A stretch of DNA of 64,000 nucleotides from Hoeflea sp. BAL378 (GTDB lineage: Bacteria > Pseudomonadota > Alphaproteobacteria > Rhizobiales > Rhizobiaceae), in NCBI RefSeq assembly GCF_000759435.1, contig NZ_JRJG01000010.1, forward strand, positions 1 through 64,000. The letters are read 5' to 3'. Position numbers and translations under genes: made by a program. Positions 25,170 to 34,329 of this stretch are shown here, piece by piece. The notes beneath the pieces were generated by a model. That model had not been told where the DNA came from. It did not search any database and saw only the letters and a program-made list of their open reading frames with translations. Each line of letters opens with the position of its first letter. The stretch's first letter is position 1.

Positions 25170-25478
25170 GCGGCCCGAAAGCGGCATGCGCCGATCGGCC
25201 ATGGCCGCTGCCGGCGTGTCACGGCAGACTGCCGATCAGGGCATCCGGCCTGAATCCCAAGCTGATCAAGAAACACCCGCGCGAAGGCGTGCGGCTGCGC
25301 CCCGGCACGGCCTTGATAACCGTTGAGGGGAGAGACATGTCGCTAATTCCGGCAATTCTCTTTTCTCATTTTTGTGTCACTGCGGTCATGCAGCCGCGAT
25401 ACAATAATATCACCATCTCGGAACTCTATCGCATTTAGAAAATTAGAGCCGGGGAATGCTTAGCTTTGGGAGAGAGCT
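25170..25478. other. Intergenic region upstream of the LIV-type ABC operon
   Basis: About 310 bp, becoming AT-rich from 25330 on. TACAAT at 25400-25405 would be a good -10 on the plus strand, but no matching -35 is found 16-18 bases upstream (TTGTGT is at 25372, too far), so an activator-dependent promoter is possible. No gene or terminator is evident. Confidence 0.4.
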
Positions 25479-26210
25479 GTGGCAGTACTGGAGGCGACCG
25501 GCCTGAGCAAGCGCTTTGGGGGTCTCAAGGCCTTGTCCGATGTGAGCTTCAGCCTGTCGGGAGGTGAGATCCTTGGAATTCTGGGGCCGAACGGGGCGGG
25601 AAAGTCGACCTTGATCAATGTCGTCTCGGGAGCGTTTTCGAGCGATGCCGGCCGCCTGATGCTGGCCGGCCGCGACATTGCCTCCCTCGACTTGCCGGCG
25701 CGCGCGCGGGCCGGACTGATCCGCAGCTTTCAGAACGTCCGCCCCAGCGAGATTCTCACGGTTGCCGAGCTGCTGCGCCTTGCCGAACATGTGCACGGTC
25801 ACGCGGGCGAACGCCGTTTCACCCGCGAACAGATCATCGAGCTGTGCAATCTGGAGTCCTGTCTCGATCAGGAACTGGATCTGCTTGCCTACGGCATCCA
25901 GAAGATCGTCAATCTTGCGGCGACGGCCTTGTGCAGGCCGAAGGTGCTGTTGCTCGACGAGCCGTTCTCCGGCGTCTCGGAAGCCGAGATCGTGAGCCTG
26001 TCGCAGATCATCTGCAGCTTCAGGGATGCCGGGGTCGGCATCGGACTTGTCGAGCACAATATCGGCTCGGTGATGGCCTTGTGCGATCGCGTCCTGGTGC
26101 TGGATTCGGGAACGCCGATCTTCACCGGCCGCCCAGATGTCGCGGCGCGCGATGAAGGCGTGCAGATCGCCTATCTGGGCAAACGCTATGCGGTGGCGGC
26201 CCATGGTTGA
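25479..26210 (+). CDS. LIV-type ABC transporter ATP-binding protein (LivG-like)
   Basis: 243 residues. Walker A GPNGAGKST, Q-loop region RSFQNVRPSEILTV, signature region LLAYGIQKIVNLAATAL (LSYGQQ in typical LivG) and Walker B VLLLDEPFSGVSEAE, followed by VEHNIGSVMALCDRVLVLDSG. Drives import with the permeases encoded downstream. The start is GTG 25479 after GGGAGAGAG. First gene of a five-gene transporter operon; its stop overlaps the next gene by 8 bp. In catabolic clusters such LIV-type systems often carry aromatic or other organic acids rather than amino acids, so leucine/isoleucine transport should not be assumed. Confidence 0.93.
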   Translation: MAVLEATGLSKRFGGLKALSDVSFSLSGGEILGILGPNGAGKSTLINVVSGAFSSDAGRLMLAGRDIASLDLPARARAGLIRSFQNVRPSEILTVAELLRLAEHVHGHAGERRFTREQIIELCNLESCLDQELDLLAYGIQKIVNLAATALCRPKVLLLDEPFSGVSEAEIVSLSQIICSFRDAGVGIGLVEHNIGSVMALCDRVLVLDSGTPIFTGRPDVAARDEGVQIAYLGKRYAVAAHG

Positions 26211-26910
26211 CATTCTCAAGATCGAACGCCTGAAAGGCGGCTATGGCGGCTCGGAAATCGTGCGGGATATCGATCTCGCCGTCGCCGCCGGCGAAGGCGT
26301 GGCGCTTGTCGGCCCCAACGGCGCCGGCAAGTCGACCTTCCTCAAGATTGTCTCGGGCCTGTTGCCTGCCCAGTCGGGCGCGATCCTTGTGCATGGCGAG
26401 GATGCGAGCCGGTGGACCTCCGCAGCCCTCGTGCGCAGCGGCCTCGTCCATGTGCCCGAGGGGCGCCAGGTTTTCCCGGGACTGAGCGTGGAGGAAAATC
26501 TCTGGCTCGGCGGCTATGCGGCGCCGCACCGCCGCAGGGAGCTGCGCGAGCAGGTCCTCGAGATCTTTCCCAAGCTCGGCCAGCGGCTCAGGCAGGCGGC
26601 CGACACCATGTCGGGCGGCGAACAGCAGATGCTGGCGATCGGCCGCGGACTGATGGCCGCGCCGCGCCTGCTGATGATCGATGAACCCACCCTTGGGCTG
26701 GCACCGGTGGTTGTCGATTCTCTCATCGAGGCGCTCGCCACGGTGCGCGAACGTCTGGGCATCGCCCTGTTGATGGTCGAGCAGAACGCCATGCTCGCCA
26801 AGGAGGTGTGCCACCTGGCCTATGTCATGGTCGGAGGAAAGATCGTTCTCAAGGGTCAAACGGAAAGCCTGACCCAGGAGGACCTGATGAAAGCCTACGC
26901 AGGACACTAA
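26203..26910 (+). CDS. LIV-type ABC transporter ATP-binding protein (LivF-like)
   Basis: 235 residues. Walker A GPNGAGKST, VHVPEGRQVFPGLSVEENL (a LivF hallmark), signature MSGGEQQMLAIGRGLM, Walker B RLLMIDEPTLGLAP and VEQNAMLAKEVCHLAYVM. Pairs with the LivG-like ATPase. ATG 26203 gives MVDILKIERLKGGYGGSEIV and overlaps the upstream gene by 8 bp; the longer frame to 26137 lies inside that gene and is not homologous. Confidence 0.94.
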   Translation: MVDILKIERLKGGYGGSEIVRDIDLAVAAGEGVALVGPNGAGKSTFLKIVSGLLPAQSGAILVHGEDASRWTSAALVRSGLVHVPEGRQVFPGLSVEENLWLGGYAAPHRRRELREQVLEIFPKLGQRLRQAADTMSGGEQQMLAIGRGLMAAPRLLMIDEPTLGLAPVVVDSLIEALATVRERLGIALLMVEQNAMLAKEVCHLAYVMVGGKIVLKGQTESLTQEDLMKAYAGH

Positions 26911-26932
26911 CGTTGAAATCCAGGGAGGGATT

Positions 26933-28114
26933 ATGAGGAACATTTTCACACTTGCAGCAGGATCGGTCTTCGTTCTGCTGGCATCCGGTCATGCCCATGC
27001 CGATACGCTCAGACTCAGCGACATGGAATCGCTGACCGGCGTCGCATCGGCCGTTTATGTGCCGCAGGCCAACGCGGTCCAACTGGCGGGCGAACAGATC
27101 AATGCAGCCGGCGGCGTCACCATTGGCGGCGTGAACTACACGCTGCAGATCGACCAGTACGATGATCGCACCGACACGTCCGCCGGCGTCGCCACCGTTC
27201 AGAAAATTCTCGGGCTGGGCGCGCCGAGCTTCATCATGGGCGGCGGCACCAGTTCGATTTCCGCGGCCTATTCCCCGATCATCAAGGATCGGACCGACGT
27301 CATCGTCATGGTCACCGCTTCGCTGTTGCCGGGACTGACCGACAATCCGTCGATCTACCGGCCGCGCGTCACGTCCAAGCAATACACCGATTCCATCGTC
27401 AGCTTCGTGACGGGCAATCCGGAGTTCAAGCGGGTTGCGCTCGGCGTCGACAACAAGAATGCCGGCCTCGTCAACGAAGTGCCCGCCCTCAAGGCCGGGC
27501 TGCTGGCGGCTGGCGTCGAGATCGTCGCAGAGGAGGAATGGGGCTCCGGCAATCCCCAGTTCGCCACGCAGATTGCCGCCATGAGCCGGAACAATCCGGA
27601 CGTGCTGGTGCTGCGCGGCTACCCGGCCGATGTCGCCCGGCTGGTGAAGCAGGCGCGGGAGCTCGGCTATTCCGGCCCGATCGTGACCAATTCGGGCATG
27701 TCGGCAACGGATGTCGAAAATGCGCAGGCCGCCGAGTCGATGGACGGTGTCGTCGAGGTCGTGGCGCCGGTCGTGAGCGATCTCATCGCCGGAGACCTCA
27801 ACAAGGAGGCCGCACAGAAGTTCGAGGATGCCTACCAGGCCCGCTTCGGGACGCCGTCCGGACTGCTGTCCGTCAGCGCCTACGATGCGGTCTTCATTCT
27901 GACCCGGGCGATGGAGCATGCCGGCACCACCACCGACGTGCCTGCGATCAAGGCGGCCCTCGATGTGCTGAAAGTGTCGGACGTTCCCGAGGCAGTGACG
28001 CCCATCAAGCCCTACGACGGCGATCTGCTGTTCAAGGACCGCCAGGCACAGTTCGTCACTGTCGTGCGGCAGTGGAAGGACGGCAAGTTCGTTCCTCTCA
28101 CATTCGTGAAGTGA
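26933..28114 (+). CDS. LIV-type ABC transporter substrate-binding protein
   Basis: 393 residues, type I periplasmic-binding fold. A signal peptide is visible (MRNIFTLAAGSVFVLLASGHAHA, then DTLRLSDMESLTG). Family landmarks: NAVQLAGEQINAAGGV, GGGTSSISAAYSPIIK, YPADVARLVKQARELGYSGPIVTNSG. A strong ribosome site (GGGAGGG) precedes ATG 26933. As the binding protein sets specificity, it decides what the whole operon imports; the strongly diverged pocket sequence gives no safe guess beyond an organic acid or amino-acid-like compound. Lies between the ATPase and permease genes. Confidence 0.92.
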   Translation: MRNIFTLAAGSVFVLLASGHAHADTLRLSDMESLTGVASAVYVPQANAVQLAGEQINAAGGVTIGGVNYTLQIDQYDDRTDTSAGVATVQKILGLGAPSFIMGGGTSSISAAYSPIIKDRTDVIVMVTASLLPGLTDNPSIYRPRVTSKQYTDSIVSFVTGNPEFKRVALGVDNKNAGLVNEVPALKAGLLAAGVEIVAEEEWGSGNPQFATQIAAMSRNNPDVLVLRGYPADVARLVKQARELGYSGPIVTNSGMSATDVENAQAAESMDGVVEVVAPVVSDLIAGDLNKEAAQKFEDAYQARFGTPSGLLSVSAYDAVFILTRAMEHAGTTTDVPAIKAALDVLKVSDVPEAVTPIKPYDGDLLFKDRQAQFVTVVRQWKDGKFVPLTFVK

Positions 28115-28118
28115 AACC

Positions 28119-28973
28119 ATGCAGGAGCTTGTCAACGGTCTCGCTCAGGGGTCGGTCTATTCCCTCACGGCGATGGGGCTGGTGCTGATCTTCAGCGTTG
28201 TCCGCGTTCCCAATTTTGCCCATGGCGAGGCCGTCATGTTCGGCGGCATGCTGACCCTGATGTCTGTGACAAGCTTCGGCCTGCCGCTGCTTCCGGCAAT
28301 CCTGCTTGGTGTCGTTGTCGCCACGGCTTTCGGCCTTGTCCTGTCCGTGGGGGTGTTCTCCCGCGTCAAGGACAAGAGCGAAATCGGCCAACTGATGATC
28401 TCGATGGCCATCGTCGTGATCGTCGGGGCGGCGGCGATCCAGCTCTGGGGCGACGAGGCGCGCACGGTGCCCGGCGCACCGAGCATGACATTCCTCGTCG
28501 CCGGCGCCTATGTCCCCGTCACCTGGGCGATCATCATCGCCGCGGCGCTGCTGGCGGCCATCGGCCTCGAGCTGTTCGTCCGGCAGACCACGGCGGGCCG
28601 CGTCATGCGGGCGATGTCCCTGCGGCCCGACGCAGCCAAGCTGATGGGCATTCCTGTCGACTACTACCAGGCGATGGCCTTTGCCATCGGCTCCGGTCTG
28701 GCGGGACTCGCCGGAGGGCTGTACGTGATGGCGTTCCCGGCGCAAGCCAGCATGGGACACATCATGTCGCTGAAGTCCTTCGTGGTGATCATTTTCGCGG
28801 GAATGGGATCGATTTCCGGCGCGTTCTTCGGCGGCCTGCTGCTGGGGCTGGTGGAGTCCTTCGGCGGCAGCTTCCTGTCGTCCGGCTACACCAATTCCTT
28901 CGGGTTCGTGCTGTTGCTGGCGGTTCTGCTGCTCAAGCCCAACGGCTTGTTCGGAGGGCGGTCGAATGCCTAG
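28119..28973 (+). CDS. LIV-type ABC transporter permease (LivH-like)
   Basis: 284 residues, about eight membrane helices. Opening MQELVNGLAQGSVYSLTAMGLVLIFSVVRVPNFAHGE is the LivH hallmark, and the cytoplasmic EAA-like loop lies around AMSLRPDAAKLMGIP. It starts 4 bp after the binding-protein gene and overlaps the next permease gene by 8 bp. Confidence 0.93.
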   Translation: MQELVNGLAQGSVYSLTAMGLVLIFSVVRVPNFAHGEAVMFGGMLTLMSVTSFGLPLLPAILLGVVVATAFGLVLSVGVFSRVKDKSEIGQLMISMAIVVIVGAAAIQLWGDEARTVPGAPSMTFLVAGAYVPVTWAIIIAAALLAAIGLELFVRQTTAGRVMRAMSLRPDAAKLMGIPVDYYQAMAFAIGSGLAGLAGGLYVMAFPAQASMGHIMSLKSFVVIIFAGMGSISGAFFGGLLLGLVESFGGSFLSSGYTNSFGFVLLLAVLLLKPNGLFGGRSNA

Positions 28974-29967
28974 GATCGACTGGCTTGGATATGTCGTGCT
29001 CGTCGCCGCGATGGCGGCCATCTACATCAATGGCAGCGGCTATGCCTTGACCATCGGCATGACCATCATGATCTGGTCGATGCTGGCCATCGGCCTCAAC
29101 GTGCCGCTCGGGCTGACCGGCTATTATCACATGGGAATCGGCGCCTTTTTCGGTCTCGGCGCTTACGGCGCCGGTTTCATGGCCGTTCGCCTGGGCCAGC
29201 CGTTGATCGTTCCGCTCCTCGTCATGCCCGTCATCGGCGCCGTCATCAGCGCCGCGATAGGACCCATCATCCTGCGCATCCGCGGGCTTCATTTCGCCAC
29301 CGCCACGCTCGCCATCGGCATGATTGCGTCCGACGTGATGAACAACTGGGTCGCCGTGACCGGCGGGCCGCTAGGGCTCGCGGGCATCGTCCGGCCGGCG
29401 CCGATGGTCTTCGGACCCGTGACGATCGACCTGTCGCAGAACAGCGGGTTCTACCTGCTGGGATGCGCGCTGACGCTGGCGCTGCTGATCTGGTTCGCCT
29501 GGTTTCGCACCACGGCGTTTGCGCTCGTCTTGCGCGGCATCAAGTCCGACGACCTGCAGACGCGGGCCTTCGGCTATTCCACCATGCGCTACAAGGTTGG
29601 CGCCTTCGCCATCTCCGGCGCGATCGCAGCGGCCGTGGGCGTCTATTATGCCTTCTTCATCCAGTACATCTCGCCCGAACCGTTCAGCTTTGCCGCCTCG
29701 TCCTTCCAGGCTTTCGTGATCCTGGCGGTGGGAGGAATCGGCTCGCTCTGGGGTCCCGTGCTCGGCGCGACGCTGATCACGGTGCTGCCGGAAGTGCTCG
29801 ATCTCCAACCCCAGGTCCGGGTCATGACCTATGGCGCCATCCTGCTCGTCGTCATCGTGTTCCTGCCGCGGGGCCTGGCCTCGTTCGGCGCCTATCTCCG
29901 TCGCGCCGGACGTGCGCCAGCGCGCGAGAAGGTGCAGCCGGCCCCCCTGGAGCAACCGGCCAAATGA
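28966..29967 (+). CDS. LIV-type ABC transporter permease (LivM-like)
   Basis: 333 residues, about ten membrane helices, with the LivM features NVPLGLTGYYHMGIGAFFGLGAYGAGFMAV, LRIRGLHFATATLAIGMI and the loop ALVLRGIKSDDLQTRAFGYSTMRYKV. C-terminal about 30 residues are a polar, Pro/Ala-rich tail. Second permease of the transporter, translationally coupled to the first. The gene ends 142 bp before the ThDP enzyme gene, with no obvious terminator between, so read-through is possible. Confidence 0.93.
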   Translation: MPRIDWLGYVVLVAAMAAIYINGSGYALTIGMTIMIWSMLAIGLNVPLGLTGYYHMGIGAFFGLGAYGAGFMAVRLGQPLIVPLLVMPVIGAVISAAIGPIILRIRGLHFATATLAIGMIASDVMNNWVAVTGGPLGLAGIVRPAPMVFGPVTIDLSQNSGFYLLGCALTLALLIWFAWFRTTAFALVLRGIKSDDLQTRAFGYSTMRYKVGAFAISGAIAAAVGVYYAFFIQYISPEPFSFAASSFQAFVILAVGGIGSLWGPVLGATLITVLPEVLDLQPQVRVMTYGAILLVVIVFLPRGLASFGAYLRRAGRAPAREKVQPAPLEQPAK

Positions 29968-30109
29968 ACCCGCTCGGACACACCGCCGTCGCGGCGTCGC
30001 TGGCGGCCAAGCGCGCGCGCTGTATAACAGGGCGGGTTTGGCGTCAGCGGCTCGCCGATCCTGCCGCAGGTCCATCCAGCTTGTATCCAAACCGTTGAAA
30101 GGAAAGACT

Positions 30110-31759
30110 ATGAAAACCACCGATACCAGCCGGATGAAGGTCCACTCGGCCATTGCGAGGGCCGTGCTGGACAATGGCGGCGGCACGATGTTCGGGCTGA
30201 TCGGGGACGCCAATCTCTACATGGTCGACAGCTTCATCCGCGATTATGGCGGACGCTATTTTCCGGTGGTCAACGAGGCCAATGCGGTCCTGGCCGCCAT
30301 CGGCTACGCCCAGGTTTCCGGTAAGGTCGGCGTGGCGACCGTCACCCACGGGCCAGCCATGACCAACACGCTGACGGCGCTGGTCGAGGGGGTCAAGTCC
30401 GGGGTGTCGATTGTTCTTCTGTGCGGCGACACCGCCGTCGAAGACAAGGAGCATCTCCAGAAGGTGCCGCAGCGCGAATTCATCCAGTCCACGGGCGCCG
30501 GCTTCGAGCAGCTCCGCGCGCCGTCCACCGTTTCGGAAGACGTCGCCACCGCGTTCCGCCGGGCGGCGCTGGAGCGGCGCCCGATCGTCCTCAACATGCC
30601 GGCCGAATTCCAGTGGCGCGATGTCGAGTACAGGAAGGTCGTCCACCGGCTCTATGAAGACCGTGCGGTGGTGCCCTCAAGCACCGAGCTCGACAATGCC
30701 GTGGGCATCATCGCCGCCGCCAAGCGGCCGATCGTGCTGGCCGGACGCGGATGCATGGAGCCGGAGGCGCGCGCCGCCGTGCTCAAGCTCGCCGAACGGA
30801 TCGAAGCGCCCCTGGCGACAACGCTGCGTGGCCGCGACCTGTTCCGCGGCGAGGCGTTCAACCTGGGCGTTTTCGGGACGCTGAGCAACCCCGTTGCTGT
30901 CGACGTCATCATGGAGAGCGACTGCGTCATCGCCTTCGGCGCAAGCCTCAACCAGTACACCGCGTCGCACGGCGCCCTGCTCGCGGGCAAGCGGGTCATC
31001 CAGGTCAATCTTGAACGGTCCGAAGTGGGCAAGAACATCCAGCCCGATGCCGGGCTGGTGGGCGATCCGGGACTGACGGCGGAGGCCATTGTCGGCTGGC
31101 TCGATATGGCGGAAATCCCGCCGTCGGGGTTCCGCACGCCCGAGCTGGCGGCCCGGATTGCCGATTACAAGTTGGACCCCAAGGCGTCCAGCCACAGTGC
31201 CGAAGGATGCGTCGATGTACGCGAGGCCTTGCTTTATCTCAATGCCGCCATTCCCGACAACCGCGTCGTCACCACCGACGCCGGCCGCTTCATTTTCGAG
31301 GCCTGGCGCATCTTCCAGGTCGAGCATCCGCGGTCCTTCGTCTATGGCGCGGGCTACGGCTGCATCGGTCTCGGCATGGGCGAGGCCCTGGGCGCCGCGG
31401 TGGCGGCCGAAGGGCGGCCCACCGTGCTCGTGAGCGGCGACGGCGGCTTCATGCTCGGCGGCCTCACCGAGTTCAATTCCGCCGTGCGGCACAAGTCGGA
31501 CCTGATCGTCATCGTCGTCAATGACGGCGGCTATGGCGCCGAACACATCCAGTTCCGCAACAAGCAGATGGACCCCTCCTTGTCGCTGTTCGAATGGCCG
31601 GATCTGGCGCCGGTCGCCATCGCGCTTGGGGGAGAGGGCATCACCGTGCGCTCGTCGGCAGACCTTCCGTCCGCCGCGGAAGCCATCCGCAACCGCAAGG
31701 CGCCGCTTTTGATCAATCTCCATGTCGATCCGGACCACATGCCGGCTGCGGCGCACTGA
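30110..31759 (+). CDS. Thiamine diphosphate-dependent enzyme (acetolactate synthase/benzoylformate decarboxylase superfamily)
   Basis: 549 residues with the three-domain layout of this superfamily. The cofactor-activating Glu is present (Glu56 in VVNEANAVLAA), followed by VTHGPAMTNTLTALVEG; the ThDP/Mg motif GDG begins at about residue 443 (SGDGGFMLGGLTEF) and ends with VNDGGYG. Possible activities are decarboxylation of a 2-oxo acid, C-C ligation, or cleavage of a 2-hydroxyacyl-CoA; the sequence alone does not decide. ATG 30110 follows GAAAGGAAAG; the frame is open to 29831 without homology. Placed downstream of the LIV transporter and upstream of a small SnoaL-like protein. Confidence 0.87.
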   Translation: MKTTDTSRMKVHSAIARAVLDNGGGTMFGLIGDANLYMVDSFIRDYGGRYFPVVNEANAVLAAIGYAQVSGKVGVATVTHGPAMTNTLTALVEGVKSGVSIVLLCGDTAVEDKEHLQKVPQREFIQSTGAGFEQLRAPSTVSEDVATAFRRAALERRPIVLNMPAEFQWRDVEYRKVVHRLYEDRAVVPSSTELDNAVGIIAAAKRPIVLAGRGCMEPEARAAVLKLAERIEAPLATTLRGRDLFRGEAFNLGVFGTLSNPVAVDVIMESDCVIAFGASLNQYTASHGALLAGKRVIQVNLERSEVGKNIQPDAGLVGDPGLTAEAIVGWLDMAEIPPSGFRTPELAARIADYKLDPKASSHSAEGCVDVREALLYLNAAIPDNRVVTTDAGRFIFEAWRIFQVEHPRSFVYGAGYGCIGLGMGEALGAAVAAEGRPTVLVSGDGGFMLGGLTEFNSAVRHKSDLIVIVVNDGGYGAEHIQFRNKQMDPSLSLFEWPDLAPVAIALGGEGITVRSSADLPSAAEAIRNRKAPLLINLHVDPDHMPAAAH

Positions 31760-31869
31760 CCTTTCCGGCCCTGCCGACAGCGGGGGCGTTTCCGTGGGAG
31801 GCGCCCCTGACCCACCAGGGCCGATGCCTTTGGCCGGTCCCATTCCGCACGCGCAAGGAAGGAAACAGC

Positions 31870-32265
31870 ATGACTGGCCGCGATCCGATCGAAGACGTCA
31901 ACCGGCTGGAAGACGCCCGCCACAGGGCCTTGATCGAAGGCGACGATGCTGCCCTGGAGGCCCTTCTGGACGACAGCCTGATCTACACCCATTCCAACGG
32001 TCTGATCGACACCAAGGCCGGGTTCCTAGACGGATTCAGGAACCGCACCTACAGCTATCGGAGCATCGAGCGCGATGCCGTCCAGTCCAGGCTGCACGGA
32101 ACGACTGTCTACATGGCCGGCGAAGCCAGGATGTGCATCGTCAGCAAGGGCGCCACGACCAATCTCAGGCTTCGCTATTCCGACGTCTGGATCAGCACGC
32201 CGGACGGCTGGAAGTTTGCCCTGTGGCATTCCTCGGCCGTGCCGGCGCCCGGGGGCTCGAAGTAG
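31870..32265 (+). CDS. SnoaL/DUF4440-like NTF2-fold protein
   Basis: 131 residues, cone-shaped NTF2-like fold predicted from the pattern VNRLEDARHRALIEGDDAALEALLDDSLIYTHSNGLIDTKAGFLDGF, then VYMAGEARM and RYSDVWISTPDGWKFALWHSS. Family members include isomerases, dehydratases, cyclases and proteins of unknown role; no catalytic residues can be assigned. ATG 31870 follows AAGGAAGGAAAC. It follows the ThDP enzyme by 110 bp and is convergent with a ligase gene. Confidence 0.75.
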   Translation: MTGRDPIEDVNRLEDARHRALIEGDDAALEALLDDSLIYTHSNGLIDTKAGFLDGFRNRTYSYRSIERDAVQSRLHGTTVYMAGEARMCIVSKGATTNLRLRYSDVWISTPDGWKFALWHSSAVPAPGGSK

Positions 32266-32350
32266 GGCGGCCGGTCCCCGGTCCCGGCTCGACGGTCGCA
32301 AGCACGGCTTCGAGGGGACTCGGGCCGCGCCTGGGCCTGCGCGCGGCGCT

Positions 32351-33919
32351 TCAGATCACTTTCTCTCTGTCCGCCCAATAGGGAGCGCGGATGTTGCGCC
32401 GGAGGGTCTTCCCGGCCGTGCTTTTTGGGAGGGCCTCGAGGAAATCGACGCTTTTGGGCACCTTGAACCCGGCGATGCGCTCGCGCGCCCAGGCCATGAT
32501 GTCCTCGGCCGTGACATCGCTGCCGCTCTTGCGGACGATGACGGCCTTGACTTCCTCTCCCCACCGCTCGGATGGCACGCCGACGACCGCGACCTCGGCC
32601 ACCCCTGGATGCCCGTAGATGGCGTTCTCCACTTCGGCCGGATAGATATTCTCGCCGCCGGAGACGATCATGTCCTTCACGCGGTCGCTGATGTAGAGAT
32701 AGCCGTCTTCATCCAGATAACCCGCGTCGCCGGTGGCCAGCCATCCATCCTTGTCGAGGGCTTTCGCGGTTGCTTCCGGATCGCGCCAGTATCCCTTCAT
32801 GTTGCCGGGCGAGAGAACATTGATCTCGCCCACTTTGCCCGGCGCCAGGATCGTGCCGTCGACGCCGCGGATCTGCAGTTTCACGCCGGGCAGGGGCTTG
32901 CCGCAGGAATTCAGTTTCGGGGCGTCGCCAAGATGTTCTTCCGGCAGCAGGACGACGATCGTTGCCGCGGTCTCCGTCATTCCATAGCCCTGCATGAAGC
33001 CGCAACCGAAGACCTCCAACAGTTCCGCCAGCAGTTTGCGCGGAATCGGACTCCCGCCATAGGTAATGGCCCGGATCCGGCTGAAATCGGTGGTCGCGGC
33101 GCGCGGGTCCCGCGCAATGGTCTGCAGGGCGGCGGGAACCAGGAAGAAGTTGTTCACGCCCTCGTCCCGGATGAAGCCGATGACGTCGTCGGGCGCGAAC
33201 TGCGGCGCGACGATGGATTTGATCCCGCCATAGAGCGCCCAGATGCCGGTGGCCGTTCCGCCCACATGGGAGACGGGCATCGCCAGGAGCGCGATGTCGT
33301 CGGGGTAGTATTTGTTGGCCTCGCCGCCCGATGTCGACATGATCGCGCGCATCTTGACGAAGTTCGCGTGGGTCAGCATGGCGCCCTTGGGGGCGCCTGT
33401 GGTGCCGGACGTGTAGATCTGCACCGCGACGTCTTCGGGATCGATGCGGACGGCGGGCTTGTCCGCGGACTGGGAATCGCGCCAGGCGATGAACGCGCCG
33501 TCGGCGTCGTTGACAGGCATGATGGCGCGCATGAACGGCAGGCCGTCGTCGCTGTAGGCGGGACGCAGCAATTCCCTCTCGACGAACAGCAGTTGCGCCT
33601 CGCTGTTGCGCAAGATCGTCACGACCTCAGGCTCGGCCAGACGCCATCCGATCGGCGCGACCACAATGCCGGCCTTCATCGCGCCGAACAGAAGCTCGAA
33701 GTAATGGTCGCTGTTGCGTCCCAGGAAGCTGATCCGGTCGTCCTTTTTTAGGCCGGCGGCGATCAGCCCGTTGGCGATCTGGTTGGTGTGGGCGTCGAAG
33801 GCAGCAAAGCTGGTGTGCCGGTCCTTGAAGACAAGCGCGATCTTGTCGCCCAGATCCTGGGCGTTGTAGGCCGAAAGCTCAACGAGGGTTGTGATCGGCA
33901 GTTCGCCACGGGCTTCCAT
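32351..33919 (-). CDS. AMP-forming acyl-CoA synthetase
   Basis: 522 residues. Motifs: YTSGTTGAPKGAMLTH (phosphate loop), GYGMTETAA, ATGDAGYLDEDGYLYISDRVKDMIVSGGENIYPAEVE, and the C-terminal lysine in PKSTAGKTLRR. Converts a free acid to its CoA ester with ATP. ATG 33919 is preceded by GAGGAGGAAAT, an excellent ribosome site. It diverges from the ACAD-crotonase-IclR transcript and has a well-formed promoter at 33964-33992. In the neighbourhood it could activate the acid imported by the LIV transporter or the precursor of the nine-gene operon pathway. Confidence 0.92.
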   Translation of the reverse strand: MEARGELPITTLVELSAYNAQDLGDKIALVFKDRHTSFAAFDAHTNQIANGLIAAGLKKDDRISFLGRNSDHYFELLFGAMKAGIVVAPIGWRLAEPEVVTILRNSEAQLLFVERELLRPAYSDDGLPFMRAIMPVNDADGAFIAWRDSQSADKPAVRIDPEDVAVQIYTSGTTGAPKGAMLTHANFVKMRAIMSTSGGEANKYYPDDIALLAMPVSHVGGTATGIWALYGGIKSIVAPQFAPDDVIGFIRDEGVNNFFLVPAALQTIARDPRAATTDFSRIRAITYGGSPIPRKLLAELLEVFGCGFMQGYGMTETAATIVVLLPEEHLGDAPKLNSCGKPLPGVKLQIRGVDGTILAPGKVGEINVLSPGNMKGYWRDPEATAKALDKDGWLATGDAGYLDEDGYLYISDRVKDMIVSGGENIYPAEVENAIYGHPGVAEVAVVGVPSERWGEEVKAVIVRKSGSDVTAEDIMAWARERIAGFKVPKSVDFLEALPKSTAGKTLRRNIRAPYWADREKVI

Positions 33920-33963
33920 ATTTCCTCCTCAACCGGAACCGGCATCTCAAATGCCCGGTCCCT

Positions 33964-33992
33964 AGCATACGTATGACGAAACGCCAAATCAA
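33964..33992 (-). promoter_or_regulatory. Sigma70-like promoter of the acyl-CoA synthetase gene
   Basis: On the minus strand TTGATT (33987-33992), 17-base spacer, TATGCT (33964-33969), giving a leader of roughly 40 bases before ATG 33919. The perfect palindrome CATACGTATG (33966-33975) overlaps the -10, so a regulator bound there would block transcription; one of the two IclR proteins is a candidate. Confidence 0.5.
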
Positions 33993-34088
33993 TTTCCCAT
34001 ACCGATAGAGCTTCGTATATGAGGAAATTTCCCCTGATTCCATCGATGTGCCGAGGTTCAAAATCTTCGTCATTTCGAAAACAATTCG

Positions 34089-34117
34089 TTGCAGGAAAAC
34101 TTTTGCCACGCTATTGA
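34089..34117 (+). promoter_or_regulatory. Candidate promoter for the ACAD-crotonase-IclR transcript
   Basis: TTGCAG (34089-34094), 17-base spacer, TATTGA (34112-34117). It lies about 210 bp before the ACAD start in the divergent region shared with the ligase promoter. A short inverted repeat, CGAAAACAATTCG (34076-34088), abuts the -35. Confidence 0.4.
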
Positions 34118-34329
34118 TAGGCTGGAACTTGACCGGCGGCGATGGGGCGCGTGGGCGGGATGGATCAGGCGGGTGCCGGGGAATTTTCGAATGCGCGGGC
34201 ATTGCGGAAGTCTGGCCGCCCTGGACCCGAGCCGTCGCGCGAAGCGCCGGACGCCGGCCATGGTGCTCGCATCATTCAGGCTGAGCGCCTGGGGCAGGGC
34301 CCGAAAGAGCGTGTCAATCAGAGTTAAAG

